A stretch of 50,981 bases of DNA from an uncultured Gammaproteobacteria bacterium (GCA_913060495.1 CAJXRP010000025.1:1-50981); one strand, 5' to 3'. Counted from the first letter of the stretch, positions 1-9,134 are shown. Made by a program: numbers and translations. Notes: generated by a model not told the origin, from the sequence alone.

Positions 1-641
1 ACATTGAAGTAGTTGTCCGACTGATTTCCAAATGCAATCAGCGCCAATATATCGCCGTTGCTTATGACAGGGCAAAGAGCTGTCGACTTGATGTTATTTC
101 CCTGAGCAGGGAAGAGGTATTGAATCTGTTCTTCACTTATAGGGCCGCAATGAGTTCGCTTAAGGCGAAACACATCGGCGAATTGTTTCTTGAGGATGTC
201 TTCCGATTCGGTTCTCACCGAGTCAGCAGCCTCTAGGCCCTTCTTGTCTACGAGGATGACCTCGCAGGAATCGATGTTGGATTGATTCGACAGTTGATCC
301 TGAGCCACATCGGAAATTTCAGTCGCATTTTTCGCGCGCAGTAGAGCAAGAACTAGATTGCGAGTTGTATCGAAGAGTTGGTCGTTGCTGCGAGCATTCT
401 CGAGTAAGCTATTGAGTTTCTGTCGCGCGTCAGCTCCTCTGTCTCTCAATATAGTAACTTGTCGTTCTAATAAGGAGATAGCCTTGCCACTTTCGTGTGG
501 TAGAGAAAGGTCTGCTAGTAATTCTTCTTGCTCGATGAAGAATTCGGGGTTGGCTTTCAGGTAGCTGGCTACTTCTTCTGCAGAGAGCTCACCGCTACTC
601 TGGGCCTCAATTTTTTCAGCCGCCGAATTATCGTTCTTCAT
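1..641 (-). CDS. DUF484 family protein, 3' end cut by window edge
   Basis: The frame is open from an ATG at 641 to the window edge, giving about 213 residues from the N-terminus. The ATG overlaps the dapF stop (ATGA), which indicates translational coupling and fixes the start. The protein begins MKNDNSAAEKIEAQ and has an acidic helical N-terminus containing VASYLKANPEFF, as in DUF484 proteins. A GAF-like region follows, with a VILVDKKGLEAADS stretch and later ALCPVISNGDILALIAFG. DUF484 members are about 220-240 residues, so most of the protein is here. In many gammaproteobacteria the order is lysA-dapF-DUF484-xerC, so xerC would be expected just outside the window. The molecular function is not established; it is cytosolic and has no membrane segment. 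Confidence 0.85.
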   Translation of the reverse strand, partial: MKNDNSAAEKIEAQSSGELSAEEVASYLKANPEFFIEQEELLADLSLPHESGKAISLLERQVTILRDRGADARQKLNSLLENARSNDQLFDTTRNLVLALLRAKNATEISDVAQDQLSNQSNIDSCEVILVDKKGLEAADSVRTESEDILKKQFADVFRLKRTHCGPISEEQIQYLFPAQGNNIKSTALCPVISNGDILALIAFGNQSDNYFN

Positions 642-1480
642 ATCTGAACTTTCCCCTCAAAAACTGTTGTGGCGGGTCCTGTCATTAGGACGGGAGTGTC
701 GATTCCTAGCCATGTAATACTAAGTTCCCCGCCGTGTAATTTCACTCTGACGGTATCATCTAACAGACCTTGTAAGCAACCGGCAACTACCGCCGCGCAG
801 GCCCCAGTGCCGCAGGCTAGCGTCTCGCCAGCTCCGCGTTCATACACACGTAATTTAATGGTATTTCTGTCAAACAACTGCATGAAACCTACATTGCAGC
901 CTTCGGGAAAATCCGCATGTGCGCCTAGTGCTTCCCCTATCTCTTTTACGGCTGTGTTGCCGATCTCTTCAACTCTAATTACAGCATGAGGGTTACCCAT
1001 GGACAGCGCGCAAAACTCAACCTCAATTGGCTTGCCCAATACGGTAAGTTGGCGCGAATGCATTTTTGAATCGCTGCGGGCGATGAATGGAATTTCCGAA
1101 GCTTCAAATACTGGTGCTTCCATGTCCACAGTGATTGCGCCATCATCGGCAACCTTGAGCGTGAGCAGGCGATTGACTGTCTTGACGACTAGGGTATCGC
1201 CCTCGAATAAACCCTTATCGAGAACGTACTTAGCAAAACAGCGCGCGCCATTGCCACAATGCTCAACTTCTTGACCGTCATGATTGAAGATGCGGTAGCT
1301 GAAATCGATGCCCGGTTCTGATGCAGCCTCGACAGATAATAATTGATCAAACCCCACTCCGAACTTGCGATGACCAAGCGCAGCAATCTGCTCAGTGCTC
1401 AATTGATACTCATTATGGAGATTATTGAGCACAATAAAGTCATTGCCGAGGCCGTGCATCTTTGTGAAGTGAATATCCAT
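638..1480 (-). CDS. dapF: Diaminopimelate epimerase
   Basis: Interconverts LL- and meso-diaminopimelate, the step before lysine and a peptidoglycan precursor. It is a cofactor-independent racemase that uses two cysteines. Both are visible: HCGNGARCF in the N-terminal half and LACGTGACA in the C-terminal half. The N-terminal MHGLGNDF signature is also present. The frame extends to an ATG at 1504, but I chose 1480 because MDIHFTKMHGLGNDF is the usual N-terminus and the longer form would overlap the lysA stop. This gives 280 residues, normal for the family. It lies 8 bases after lysA and overlaps the DUF484 start, so the three genes are one operon. Confidence 0.96.
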   Translation of the reverse strand: MDIHFTKMHGLGNDFIVLNNLHNEYQLSTEQIAALGHRKFGVGFDQLLSVEAASEPGIDFSYRIFNHDGQEVEHCGNGARCFAKYVLDKGLFEGDTLVVKTVNRLLTLKVADDGAITVDMEAPVFEASEIPFIARSDSKMHSRQLTVLGKPIEVEFCALSMGNPHAVIRVEEIGNTAVKEIGEALGAHADFPEGCNVGFMQLFDRNTIKLRVYERGAGETLACGTGACAAVVAGCLQGLLDDTVRVKLHGGELSITWLGIDTPVLMTGPATTVFEGKVQI

Positions 1481-1488
1481 TTTGCGTA

Positions 1489-2736
1489 TCAACTTGGTAA
1501 ACAAGATTCCAGATCGAGTAAATCTGCTAGGACTTCGCGACGTCTAACGACATGGGCGGTGTCTCCATCGACCATAATTTCGGCAACCCGAGGGCGGGTG
1601 TTGTAGTTCGAGCTCATAACGAAGCCGTAGGCACCTGCGGAGCGTACGGCTAATAAGTCATCTGCAGCTACTACCAATTCTCTGTCCTTGCCAAGGAAAT
1701 CGGCCGATTCGCATATTGGGCCAACTACATCGTAGTTGAGCGCATCGCCACTTTTCTTGTTGACCGGAATGATCTCTTGCCAGGCGCTATAGAGCGCGGG
1801 CCTCAATAGATCATTCATTGCGCCATCGACGATAGCGAAGTTCTTATGTTCAGTATTCTTTATATATTCGACACGAGTGACGAAAATGCCGGCGTTTGCG
1901 GCAATCGAGCGTCCAGGTTCGACCATCAGGGTGAGGCCACGATCGCCAAAACGACCCTTCACGGCTTCGATAAGTTCAGAAGGTAATGGCGGGTTCTCGG
2001 CGCCGTAGCTAACACCTAGTCCTCCACCCATATCGAAGTGACTCAGATTAATGCCTTCCTCACTCAGGCTGTCTACCATGGCGAGCAGTCTATCGATCGC
2101 ATCGAGGAAGGGCTCTACGGATGTTAGCTGTGAGCCTATGTGGCAGTCGATGCCTAATACTTTGATCCCTTCCATCGTCGCCGCGGTTCTATAGACCTCT
2201 ATAGCCCGGTCGGTGGAGATTCCAAATTTATTCTCTTTCAAACCAGTGGATATATAGGGGTGTGTGCCTGCGTCGACATCGGGATTAACGCGCACAGATA
2301 TCGAGGCCGGCAGGCCAAGTTTCATAGCTACTTCGTTGAGACGAGTCAATTCCGCCTCAGATTCCACATTGAAACAGTGAATACCAGCCTGAAGCGCCTG
2401 TTGAATTTCGGCTACGGTTTTGCCGAGGCCAGAAAAAATAACCTTTGCGGGGTCTCCCCCTGCTTGAAGGACGCGACTCAGCTCGCCGCCGGACACGATA
2501 TCGAACCCAGCGCCCATTCTAGCTAGGACATTTAAGACCGCCAGATTGGAATTCGCCTTTACTGCATAGCAGATCATGTTGGGCAGTCCAGATAGTGCCG
2601 TTTCGTAGGCCCTATAGTGGCGTTCGAGAGTGGCGCGGGAATAGATGAAGCAGGGCGTGCCATGCTGTTCAGCGATCTCGGAGACGGCTAATTCCTCTGC
2701 ATAGAGTGCATCGCCTTTGTAATTAAAATAATCCAT
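1489..2736 (-). CDS. lysA: Diaminopimelate decarboxylase
   Basis: PLP enzyme that decarboxylates meso-diaminopimelate to L-lysine. It is a fold type III (alanine racemase-like) decarboxylase. The PLP lysine lies in YAVKANSNLAVL, the glycine-rich phosphate site in DMGGGLGVSY, and the substrate motif in GPICESADFLG. YGFVMSSNYNTRPR near the C-terminus supplies the active-site Tyr/Asn region. The open frame reaches 2856, but the extra 40 residues are not family-like. MDYFNYKGDALYAEELAV at 2736 is the usual start, giving 415 residues. It follows the LptM-like lipoprotein gene by 44 bases and precedes dapF by 8, the standard order in this operon. Confidence 0.96.
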   Translation of the reverse strand: MDYFNYKGDALYAEELAVSEIAEQHGTPCFIYSRATLERHYRAYETALSGLPNMICYAVKANSNLAVLNVLARMGAGFDIVSGGELSRVLQAGGDPAKVIFSGLGKTVAEIQQALQAGIHCFNVESEAELTRLNEVAMKLGLPASISVRVNPDVDAGTHPYISTGLKENKFGISTDRAIEVYRTAATMEGIKVLGIDCHIGSQLTSVEPFLDAIDRLLAMVDSLSEEGINLSHFDMGGGLGVSYGAENPPLPSELIEAVKGRFGDRGLTLMVEPGRSIAANAGIFVTRVEYIKNTEHKNFAIVDGAMNDLLRPALYSAWQEIIPVNKKSGDALNYDVVGPICESADFLGKDRELVVAADDLLAVRSAGAYGFVMSSNYNTRPRVAEIMVDGDTAHVVRRREVLADLLDLESCLPS

Positions 2737-2780
2737 TCGTAGTTGAAGTCCGCAATGTATGGGCCACGGGGCCCTATGAG

Positions 2781-2924
2781 CTATTTGCCTGAGATGAAAT
2801 TCGAGGCAGCGAGCGCAGATGGCTCTGGACGAGTTAGACCGCCTTTCTGCCCACAATGGCTAAGGCTTAGCGTAAGGCTTGCTAGCACCAGAAGGGCAAA
2901 GAATCTGTTGGTCTGAAATTTCAT
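2781..2924 (-). CDS. lptM: LptM (YifL)-like small lipoprotein
   Basis: A 47-residue frame starts MKFQTNRFFALLVLASL, runs through a short hydrophobic signal to a single Cys at residue 24, and continues CGQKGGLTRPEPSALAA to a TAG stop. The C-G-x-K-G-x-L block after the lipid-attachment Cys is the hallmark of LptM/YifL. That small outer-membrane lipoprotein is encoded immediately before lysA in many gammaproteobacteria and helps LptD disulfide maturation in the LPS translocon. Position, orientation and length all fit. One oddity is the residue before the Cys, which is His (L-S-H-C) rather than the usual Gly, Ala or Ser. The C-terminal tail is also shorter than in E. coli. It is too small for most length cut-offs. 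Confidence 0.8.
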   Translation of the reverse strand: MKFQTNRFFALLVLASLTLSLSHCGQKGGLTRPEPSALAASNFISGK

Positions 2925-3174
2925 TTGACGTAGCTTGGTGTCTGAATAGCCGGAAAGCCGCGATTATAACGCCAGCGCAAATAGAAGCACAGGCCAAATT
3001 CCGTTCCCTCAGCTGAGCTCGGCTACCGGTCAGCCTATTTTGCAGCCTGTCTTGTGGAATGTTCCGTTTGGTCTGTCAGCCTTGAAATATGGGGTCTAAG
3101 TGCCTATATTTGCCCATCGCAATTTGCAGCTAACATTACTCACTAGATACACAACCGTCAGGGTCTGAAAGTAG

Positions 3175-4110
3175 ATGATTGAAATTAACAATTTGACTAA
3201 AAACTTCGACCAGTTTACCGCCATTGATGACCTTTCCTTTACCGTGAAAGAGGGTGAGGTGCTCGGGTTTCTCGGCCCAAATGGCGCTGGTAAATCCACG
3301 ACCATGAAGCTGATTACCGGTTTCCTTTCCGCCACTCATGGCTCGGTTAGCATCGATGGATTTGATATCAGCAAGAATCCAATCGAAGCGAAGTCTCTCA
3401 TGGGTTATCTCCCGGAGGGGGCTCCCTCCTACGGTGATATGACGACTATTGAATTTCTAAATTTTGTAGCCCAGGTTCGTGGCTATAGAGGAGAAGAGAT
3501 TACGACGCGAGTACAGCATGTGCTTGATGAGGTGGAACTAAACTCGGTCAGTCAACAGACTATCGAAACCTTATCTAAAGGTTTTAAACGGCGCGTAGGT
3601 CTAGCGCAGGCGATAATGCATGATCCCAAAGTTTTGATCTTGGATGAGCCGACCGATGGTCTCGATCCTAATCAGAAGCACCATGTTCGCGAACTGATAA
3701 AAAACTTAGCACGAGATAAGATTGTTATTATCTCTACCCATATACTGGAAGAAGTAACAGCCGTATGTAGTCGCGCGATTATAATCGCTCAGGGGAAAAT
3801 TGTTGCTGATGGTACTCCCGCTGATCTAGAAGCGAGGTCGAAATATCACCAAGCAGTAAGTGTTCGTCTCAGCGAGAGCTACGATTTGGCAGCTGATCTA
3901 ACTGACCTAGCTGATGTTCAGGAGATCGAGAAGGATAGCGAGGACGACATGGTTTTTCGTATTCTTGCCAAGACAGGCCAACCGATTTTCTCTCAAGTAT
4001 CGGAGATAGCTCAGGCCAAGCATTGGCCGGTTACCGAGTTTCATGTGAGTCGCGGACAACTTGAAGATGTATTCAGGACTGTGACGCAACAGACCAAGGG
4101 AGCAGAGTAA
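3175..4110 (+). CDS. ABC exporter ATP-binding subunit (GldA-like)
   Basis: A 311-residue ABC ATPase of the ABC-2 exporter type. Walker A is GPNGAGKST near residue 40, the signature segment is LSKGFKRR, Walker B is LILDEPTDGLDP, and the switch His follows in STHILEE. The last ~90 residues form the accessory domain usual in GldA/NatA-type subunits. The stop overlaps the ATG of the permease by one base (TAATG), so the two are coupled. With the permease and the GldG-like gene it makes a complete three-part transporter. Relatives power gliding in Bacteroidetes, but homologous sets also occur in non-gliding proteobacteria with unknown substrate. Substrate is not predictable here. Confidence 0.88.
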   Translation: MIEINNLTKNFDQFTAIDDLSFTVKEGEVLGFLGPNGAGKSTTMKLITGFLSATHGSVSIDGFDISKNPIEAKSLMGYLPEGAPSYGDMTTIEFLNFVAQVRGYRGEEITTRVQHVLDEVELNSVSQQTIETLSKGFKRRVGLAQAIMHDPKVLILDEPTDGLDPNQKHHVRELIKNLARDKIVIISTHILEEVTAVCSRAIIIAQGKIVADGTPADLEARSKYHQAVSVRLSESYDLAADLTDLADVQEIEKDSEDDMVFRILAKTGQPIFSQVSEIAQAKHWPVTEFHVSRGQLEDVFRTVTQQTKGAE

Positions 4111-4844
4111 TGGGGAATCTTCCAATTATTTTTAAACGCGAATTGCTAAGCTATTTTGCGACGCCTCTCGCCTACATTTTTATAGTGATCTTTTTGATAT
4201 CGAATGGAATATTTACGTTCGACTTAGGAGGCTTCTATGCCCGTGGGCAGGCCGACCTTCTACCATTTTTTAGTTTTCATCCTTGGTTGTATCTCTTCAT
4301 GATTCCAGCCATAGCAATGACTCTATGGGCAGATGAACGTAAGACAGGAACCATCGAATTGTTATTAACGCTACCCGTTAGGCTTGTCGACGCTGTGCTT
4401 GGAAAGTTCTTGGCAGCCTGGGCGCTAACTGGAATAGCATTGTTGCTTACTTTCCCTATCTGGCTAACGGTGAACTATCTCGGGAATCCGGATAATGGAG
4501 TGATCCTTGCCGCCTATTTGGGTAGTTGGTTCATGGCGGGGGGCTTCCTTTCCATCGGTTCATGCATGTCGGCTTGTACCAAGAATACGGTTATCGCATT
4601 TATTTTGACGGTGAGCATCTGTTTCATCTTCGTCATTATGGGTTCGCCTATATTGCTCAACGCCTTCCCAGAGTGGATTCCACAATTTCTCGTGGATGCC
4701 TTCTCCGCTATGGGTTTTCTTACACACTTCGATTCGATCGCTAAAGGAGTTCTTGATATCCGTGATTTCCTGTTCTTTAGTGTCTTCATCGCCGCGTGGC
4801 TGTTTGCCAGTGCAGTGGTTATCGAAATGAAAAAAGCGAACTAG
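4110..4844 (+). CDS. ABC-2 type permease (GldF-like)
   Basis: A 244-residue inner-membrane protein with about six hydrophobic helices. The N-terminus, FKRELLSYFATPLAYIFIV, is the typical opening of GldF/ABC-2 permeases. The motif WADERKTGTIELLLTLPV after the second helix is the conserved cytoplasmic coupling element of ABC-2 permeases. It overlaps the ATPase gene by one base and ends seven bases before the auxiliary subunit. It should pair with the upstream ATPase. Substrate unknown. Confidence 0.88.
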   Translation: MGNLPIIFKRELLSYFATPLAYIFIVIFLISNGIFTFDLGGFYARGQADLLPFFSFHPWLYLFMIPAIAMTLWADERKTGTIELLLTLPVRLVDAVLGKFLAAWALTGIALLLTFPIWLTVNYLGNPDNGVILAAYLGSWFMAGGFLSIGSCMSACTKNTVIAFILTVSICFIFVIMGSPILLNAFPEWIPQFLVDAFSAMGFLTHFDSIAKGVLDIRDFLFFSVFIAAWLFASAVVIEMKKAN

Positions 4845-4851
4845 GGAGAGA

Positions 4852-6819
4852 ATGAAGATGAATATAAAGGCCCTATTTTCGAAAGCAGGATTAGCAGTCA
4901 TCGCAGTGGCTACGGTATTGGCTGTGGCAGCCATCAGTGCATTGCCAAGCCTGCGTATTGATTTGACCGAGGATAATCTCTATTCATTATCTGATGGCAC
5001 CCGCAGTATCGTTACCAATCTGCAAGCACCGCTTGAGTTGATGTTCTTCTATTCCGAGAGTGCTACAGAGGACATACCGCAGATCAGGACTTACGGTACT
5101 CGAGTACAAGAGCTGCTTAATGAGATCGTCCTTGCTAGCAACGGGCGCTTGAGACTGAATGTTATTGACCCGGAGCCTTTCTCCGAAGATGAAGATCTTG
5201 CTACAGAGTTTGGTATTCAGGCTGTTCCCGTGACTCAAGGAGGCCAGGCCATCTATTTTGGTTTAGTAGTGGCGCAGGAAGAGAGTGCCATACAAAACCC
5301 GGCCCTAGGTCGAGCAGCAGAGACGATGCCATTGATCAGACCCGATCAGGAACAGTTTCTAGAATACGAATTCATGAAGTTGATTAGTAAGGTCAATAAT
5401 CCCGATCTACAGGTAGTGGGCCTGCTTACAGAATTGGACATTGATGGCGGGTTTGATCCGGTTGCCGGGCAGGCAACTCAGCAGTGGATGATCATGGATA
5501 TTATTCGCCAGCTCTATGCAGTGCAGCGAGTCGACATTGCTGCGACGGAAATTGATGAAGAGATTGATATCTTGATGATTGTGCATCCACAAGGTCTTTC
5601 TGAGCAGATGCTTTATGCTATTGATCAGTTTGTGATGCGCGGTGGCAAGACTATGGTCTTCCTAGACCCGAATGCCGATTCTATGGTGAGCCGCACACAG
5701 CAGGGCAATTTGATTCCTGCCGGCATGAGCTCAGAGCTTCCTAGATTGCTTGAGTCTTGGGGAATAGACTTTCCAAGTGACAAGGTGCTTACGGACAATG
5801 AGCTAGCATTGCGTGTATCCATGGGGCAGGGTCAACGCCCGATTGCTCATTTGGGTATGCTAGGCGTGCAAAGAAATTTCCTGACGCAGAACGATATCGT
5901 TACCAGTCGCCTTGAGACTATTAATATGTCGTCTCCTGGTGTGATTCGTCAGGCGGAGGGAGCGAGCACTCGCTTTGAGCCGTTGATGGTTTCATCGACT
6001 GATTCGATGTTGATGGATGCAGCGTTACTAGAGGATGTGACTGATCCGTCTATTCTGTTCGATGAGTTTGTTTCCGAGGGCATAAACCACACCATCGCAG
6101 CAAGAATTAGCGGTGTTGTCGAGACGGCTTTTCCCGATGGCAGACCTGTCATTGAAGTAGAGGCTACGGATGAAGAAGCCGCAACGCCTGAAGAAGAAAG
6201 TAGTGATACGGAAGTGGCCGAGGAAGAATTAGTCACCGAGCATCTTAGTAACTCGAATGGTGAAGTGAATATCCTGGTCTTCGCAGATACTGACCTGCTC
6301 GGCGATCGAATGTGGGTGCAGGTCGGGCAGTTTATGGGGCAGCGCATACCGCGACCATTTTCTAACAATGGCGATATGGTAATCAATGCTCTCGACAATC
6401 TTAGCGGCGGTGCCGACCTCTCGAGTATCCGTAGTCGCGGCACTTATTCACGACCTTTCATCAGAGTTATGCAGTTGCAGCGAGAAGCAGATGATCGGCT
6501 ACGCGTGGAAGAGGGCGAGTTACTCGATAGGCTGGCCGAAGCGGAAGCAGCTTTAGCTGAGTTAAATCAAGATGAGAATGGCGAGCTAATTGGACAGGTA
6601 ACGCCAGAGATTCAAGCCGAAGTAGATCGCTTTAATGGTTTGATGTTAGAAACCCGTCGCAGTCTTCGCGATGTGCAGTACCAGCTAACTGAAGACATCG
6701 AGCAGCTTGGTGCGAACTTGAAGTTAGTCAACACGGCACTAATTCCTGTGCTCTTGAGCCTGCTGGCTCTTTTGTTGAGTTATCTCCGAGCACAGCGACG
6801 CAAGTCGGCACGTGCATAG
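4852..6819 (+). CDS. GldG-like ABC transporter auxiliary protein
   Basis: 655 residues with one N-terminal transmembrane helix (about residues 12-30), a large extracytoplasmic region and one C-terminal helix (about 625-645) followed by a basic tail. The stretch RIDLTEDNLYSLSDGTRSI after the first helix is characteristic of the GldG / ABC_transp_aux family. A long acidic low-complexity insert rich in Glu and Thr lies near residues 440-465, and a heptad-rich coiled-coil region near 545-620 precedes the last helix. A clear Shine-Dalgarno (GGGAGAG) lies just before the ATG. It completes the operon as the periplasmic partner of the exporter. The family role is known only from gliding motility; here it is inferred. 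Confidence 0.85.
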   Translation: MKMNIKALFSKAGLAVIAVATVLAVAAISALPSLRIDLTEDNLYSLSDGTRSIVTNLQAPLELMFFYSESATEDIPQIRTYGTRVQELLNEIVLASNGRLRLNVIDPEPFSEDEDLATEFGIQAVPVTQGGQAIYFGLVVAQEESAIQNPALGRAAETMPLIRPDQEQFLEYEFMKLISKVNNPDLQVVGLLTELDIDGGFDPVAGQATQQWMIMDIIRQLYAVQRVDIAATEIDEEIDILMIVHPQGLSEQMLYAIDQFVMRGGKTMVFLDPNADSMVSRTQQGNLIPAGMSSELPRLLESWGIDFPSDKVLTDNELALRVSMGQGQRPIAHLGMLGVQRNFLTQNDIVTSRLETINMSSPGVIRQAEGASTRFEPLMVSSTDSMLMDAALLEDVTDPSILFDEFVSEGINHTIAARISGVVETAFPDGRPVIEVEATDEEAATPEEESSDTEVAEEELVTEHLSNSNGEVNILVFADTDLLGDRMWVQVGQFMGQRIPRPFSNNGDMVINALDNLSGGADLSSIRSRGTYSRPFIRVMQLQREADDRLRVEEGELLDRLAEAEAALAELNQDENGELIGQVTPEIQAEVDRFNGLMLETRRSLRDVQYQLTEDIEQLGANLKLVNTALIPVLLSLLALLLSYLRAQRRKSARA

Positions 6820-6868
6820 GCACAGAATTGAATGCTCGCTGGTATGTAGAGAGGTATAGGGTGCCGGG

Positions 6869-6893
6869 AGTAGCGGCGTAGAACGGCGCTACT
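6869..6893. other. Inverted repeat between convergent genes
   Basis: Seven-base arms AGTAGCG and CGCTACT enclose an 11-base loop. The repeat overlaps the stop codon of the sensor kinase on the minus strand and lies 50 bases past the GldG-like stop on the plus strand. There is no T-run on either side, so it is at best a weak or factor-assisted bidirectional terminator or a 3'-end protector. Confidence 0.3.
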
Positions 6894-8220
6894 GGCCCAT
6901 CGGTTCTTCGAGTGGTGGATTTGGCGGCAGTTTTACTTTGATGTGTGTGCCTTCACCCAGCTGACTCTGAATGATTAATTCGCCACCGTGAGCCTTCGCG
7001 ATGAGACGGCAGAGATAGAGCCCTAATCCGAATCCGCCAGTATTTCTCTGTCTGGAACTGTCCGCGCGGTAGAATGGTTCACTAATCTGTGATAGGTGCT
7101 CTTCTGCGATTCCCTCTCCGTGGTCTTCAACTTCCAGATGGACAAAATCGTCTTCAAAGTTAACCCGCACCACAATCGGATTGCCCTCACCATGGCGTAT
7201 GGCATTGTTCACTAGATTAGTAATTAGTAGACGCACACGCAGATTGTCGATAACAATCTCGCGATCCTCGGTGGGTAACTCTAATTCTACGCCGCCTGGA
7301 TAACTCTCGAACTGCTCGCAGACGCCTTCGACGAAGGCGGCAATCGGAGTGGATTCAGCAGTTAGCACAGCATGATCTTCGTTGAGGCGCTCTGCTTCGA
7401 TGAGGTCTGTGATAAGTAGTTCGATCTCCTGAATATCTTCCTTCAGTTGATCTTTCTCATCGCTTTCCGGCATGAACTCTAGTCGCAGTTTAGCCTTGGT
7501 TATTGGAGTTCGTAGCTCATGACTAATTGCGAGTAGTAGCTGGCGTTTTGCTTCTAACATCGACTGCAGTGAGTCCGCCATATGATTTATGCTGTCGGTC
7601 AACTCACCGAGTTCATCTTGCCGATTGCTCTTCACGCGAAAACTCAAGTCACCAAGACGAATACGTTCGGCTCCTCTTCTGAGTAAGCGTACGGGGTCCA
7701 ACAACTTATTGACCATGAAGTAGTTCAAGAATAATACGATGCTGGCCAATGCGACGCCAATGTAGAGCACCACATAGTTCGATTCGTTGTTGTCGAGAGA
7801 CCGTTGGTATAGATAGAAATCATAGCCGCCACGTTGAACCATAATAATGTCTTCACTATCAATGGAGCGAACTTCGGCGTCATCAGTTAGGGTTCGGTTG
7901 AAGACTGATTGTTCAACCGGAAGGCGGAATTCGTTGTCGGAGCTCCAGCGCATGATTGGATTGTTGATCGCGATACTCCAATCCAATTCATCAGCAAGGC
8001 GAATCGCATTATTGAGGTTTGGAGGTGTACCTATGTCCTCGATGATCGACTCAATGTTGCGAGTAAAAAAGTCGGGAATGGCATCGATTGTATTATTGTT
8101 CTGATTGACGGTGCGTAGAGATATAGAAAAGATAGCGAAGAATAGAATTACGGTAATACCGAATATGAAGAGCAGGCGAACAAAAAGCGATCGCCTGACT
8201 ACTTGAACCAGTGTGGTCAT
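6889..8220 (-). CDS. Sensor histidine kinase, EnvZ/CpxA/RstB class
   Basis: A 443-residue membrane sensor kinase. The N-terminal helix (LFVRLLFIFGITVILFF) is followed by a periplasmic domain of roughly 130 residues. A second helix (VVLYIGVALASIVLFLNY) leads into a HAMP region around DPVRLLRRGAERIRLGDL. The phospho-acceptor His is near residue 234 in AISHELRTPITKAK. The ATP-binding domain shows an N box (NNAIRHGEG) and G boxes (VEDHGEGI, GGFGLGLYLCRL). I set the start at 8220, where ATGA overlaps the regulator stop, rather than the longer frame to 8256. It is coupled to, and presumably phosphorylates, the upstream OmpR-type regulator. Signal unknown. Confidence 0.92.
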   Translation of the reverse strand: MTTLVQVVRRSLFVRLLFIFGITVILFFAIFSISLRTVNQNNNTIDAIPDFFTRNIESIIEDIGTPPNLNNAIRLADELDWSIAINNPIMRWSSDNEFRLPVEQSVFNRTLTDDAEVRSIDSEDIIMVQRGGYDFYLYQRSLDNNESNYVVLYIGVALASIVLFLNYFMVNKLLDPVRLLRRGAERIRLGDLSFRVKSNRQDELGELTDSINHMADSLQSMLEAKRQLLLAISHELRTPITKAKLRLEFMPESDEKDQLKEDIQEIELLITDLIEAERLNEDHAVLTAESTPIAAFVEGVCEQFESYPGGVELELPTEDREIVIDNLRVRLLITNLVNNAIRHGEGNPIVVRVNFEDDFVHLEVEDHGEGIAEEHLSQISEPFYRADSSRQRNTGGFGLGLYLCRLIAKAHGGELIIQSQLGEGTHIKVKLPPNPPLEEPMGQ

Positions 8221-8915
8221 ATTTGCTCGCCGACAAAAGTATAACCGCGACCCCACACAGTTTTAATAAACCGTGGAGTTTTCGACGTGTCATTTAACTT
8301 GTGCCGCAAGCGGCTCACCAGGGTGTCTACGGCTCGGGAAAAAAGTTCGGCATCTATGCCGCGTAATCGATTCATAAGTTCGTCACGGGTAAATGTCTTG
8401 TTGGGGAACTGCATAAAGAGAATTAGCAGTTCGTATTCCATAGTCGTTAGATCAAGAACTTCAGAGTCAAGTTTAACTTCCCGGCGCGAAGAATCGACCT
8501 CGAGACCGTTGATATTTTTTATATCGCGCAAATTACTGTCATCGCTACTGCGGCGCAGGATATTGTGAATTCGAGCGACGAGTTCGCGTGGCTCAAATGG
8601 CTTCGGTAGATAGTCATCAGCTCCAAGTTCAAGCCCGACGATTCGATCAGTCACTTCAGCGTGAGCGGTTAGCATTAGAATCGGCAGTTGCCCAAATATA
8701 GAAGACTTGGCACGAATTTCTCGACAAACTTCAAAGCCGTCTTTCTCTGGAAGCATCACATCGAGTATTAGCAGGTCGGGTTTTATCTTCTTTAGTAATT
8801 CAAAACCCTTGCTCGGTGTCATTGCGACGTGTGCCTGCATGTCGTATCTCTCTAGATACTGGGTGAGCAGCTGGCCTAATTTTTCGTCGTCATCAATGAT
8901 TAAAATTTGTTTCAT
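8217..8915 (-). CDS. OmpR/PhoB-family response regulator
   Basis: 232 residues. The receiver domain (1-120) has the acidic pair in LIIDDDEKLG, phospho-acceptor Asp52 in LLILDVMLP, a switch Thr in LMLTAHAE and Lys105 in YLPKPFEP. The C-terminal winged helix (about 135-230) contains LTTMEYELLILFMQ and RLRHKLNDT, the OmpR-type DNA-binding motifs, ending in TVWGRGYTFVG. It is the first gene of a two-gene operon with the sensor kinase through an ATGA overlap. Resemblance to CpxR/RstA-type regulators is general and does not allow a specific assignment. Confidence 0.93.
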   Translation of the reverse strand: MKQILIIDDDEKLGQLLTQYLERYDMQAHVAMTPSKGFELLKKIKPDLLILDVMLPEKDGFEVCREIRAKSSIFGQLPILMLTAHAEVTDRIVGLELGADDYLPKPFEPRELVARIHNILRRSSDDSNLRDIKNINGLEVDSSRREVKLDSEVLDLTTMEYELLILFMQFPNKTFTRDELMNRLRGIDAELFSRAVDTLVSRLRHKLNDTSKTPRFIKTVWGRGYTFVGEQI

Positions 8916-9066
8916 TACCGCTTCCGACTTGATTTGCCCTCTGGGATAGAGAGGCAGTCCTTAATAGTACGAATATGGGAACCATCGATCAAGTCTACAG
9001 CTCAATCGAATTGGCTCAAACTCGCCAGATTCGTGCAATACAGTCATCTAGGCGAGGCTGAGGCCA

Positions 9067-9134
9067 CCCTAGGCCGCAAGAATAAAGCGAAACTAGTGTA
9101 TTATGTGCCGCTTCGCATTTTCGTGGGCCTAGGG
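9067..9134 (+). promoter_or_regulatory. Structured leader with arm covering the yheS ribosome binding site
   Basis: The arm CCCTAGGCC (9067-9075) can pair over nine bases with GGCCTAGGG (9126-9134). The second arm contains the AGGG that serves as Shine-Dalgarno five bases before the ATG at 9139. Between them a nested GCGAA...TTCGC pairing is possible. If the promoter lies upstream, the mRNA could hide its own ribosome binding site. This is sequence-derived structure only; no promoter was identified with confidence. Confidence 0.35.

Noticed and set aside
669..1274. Plus-strand frames opposite dapF
   Set aside because: Antisense shadows of a well-supported gene with no family-like composition.
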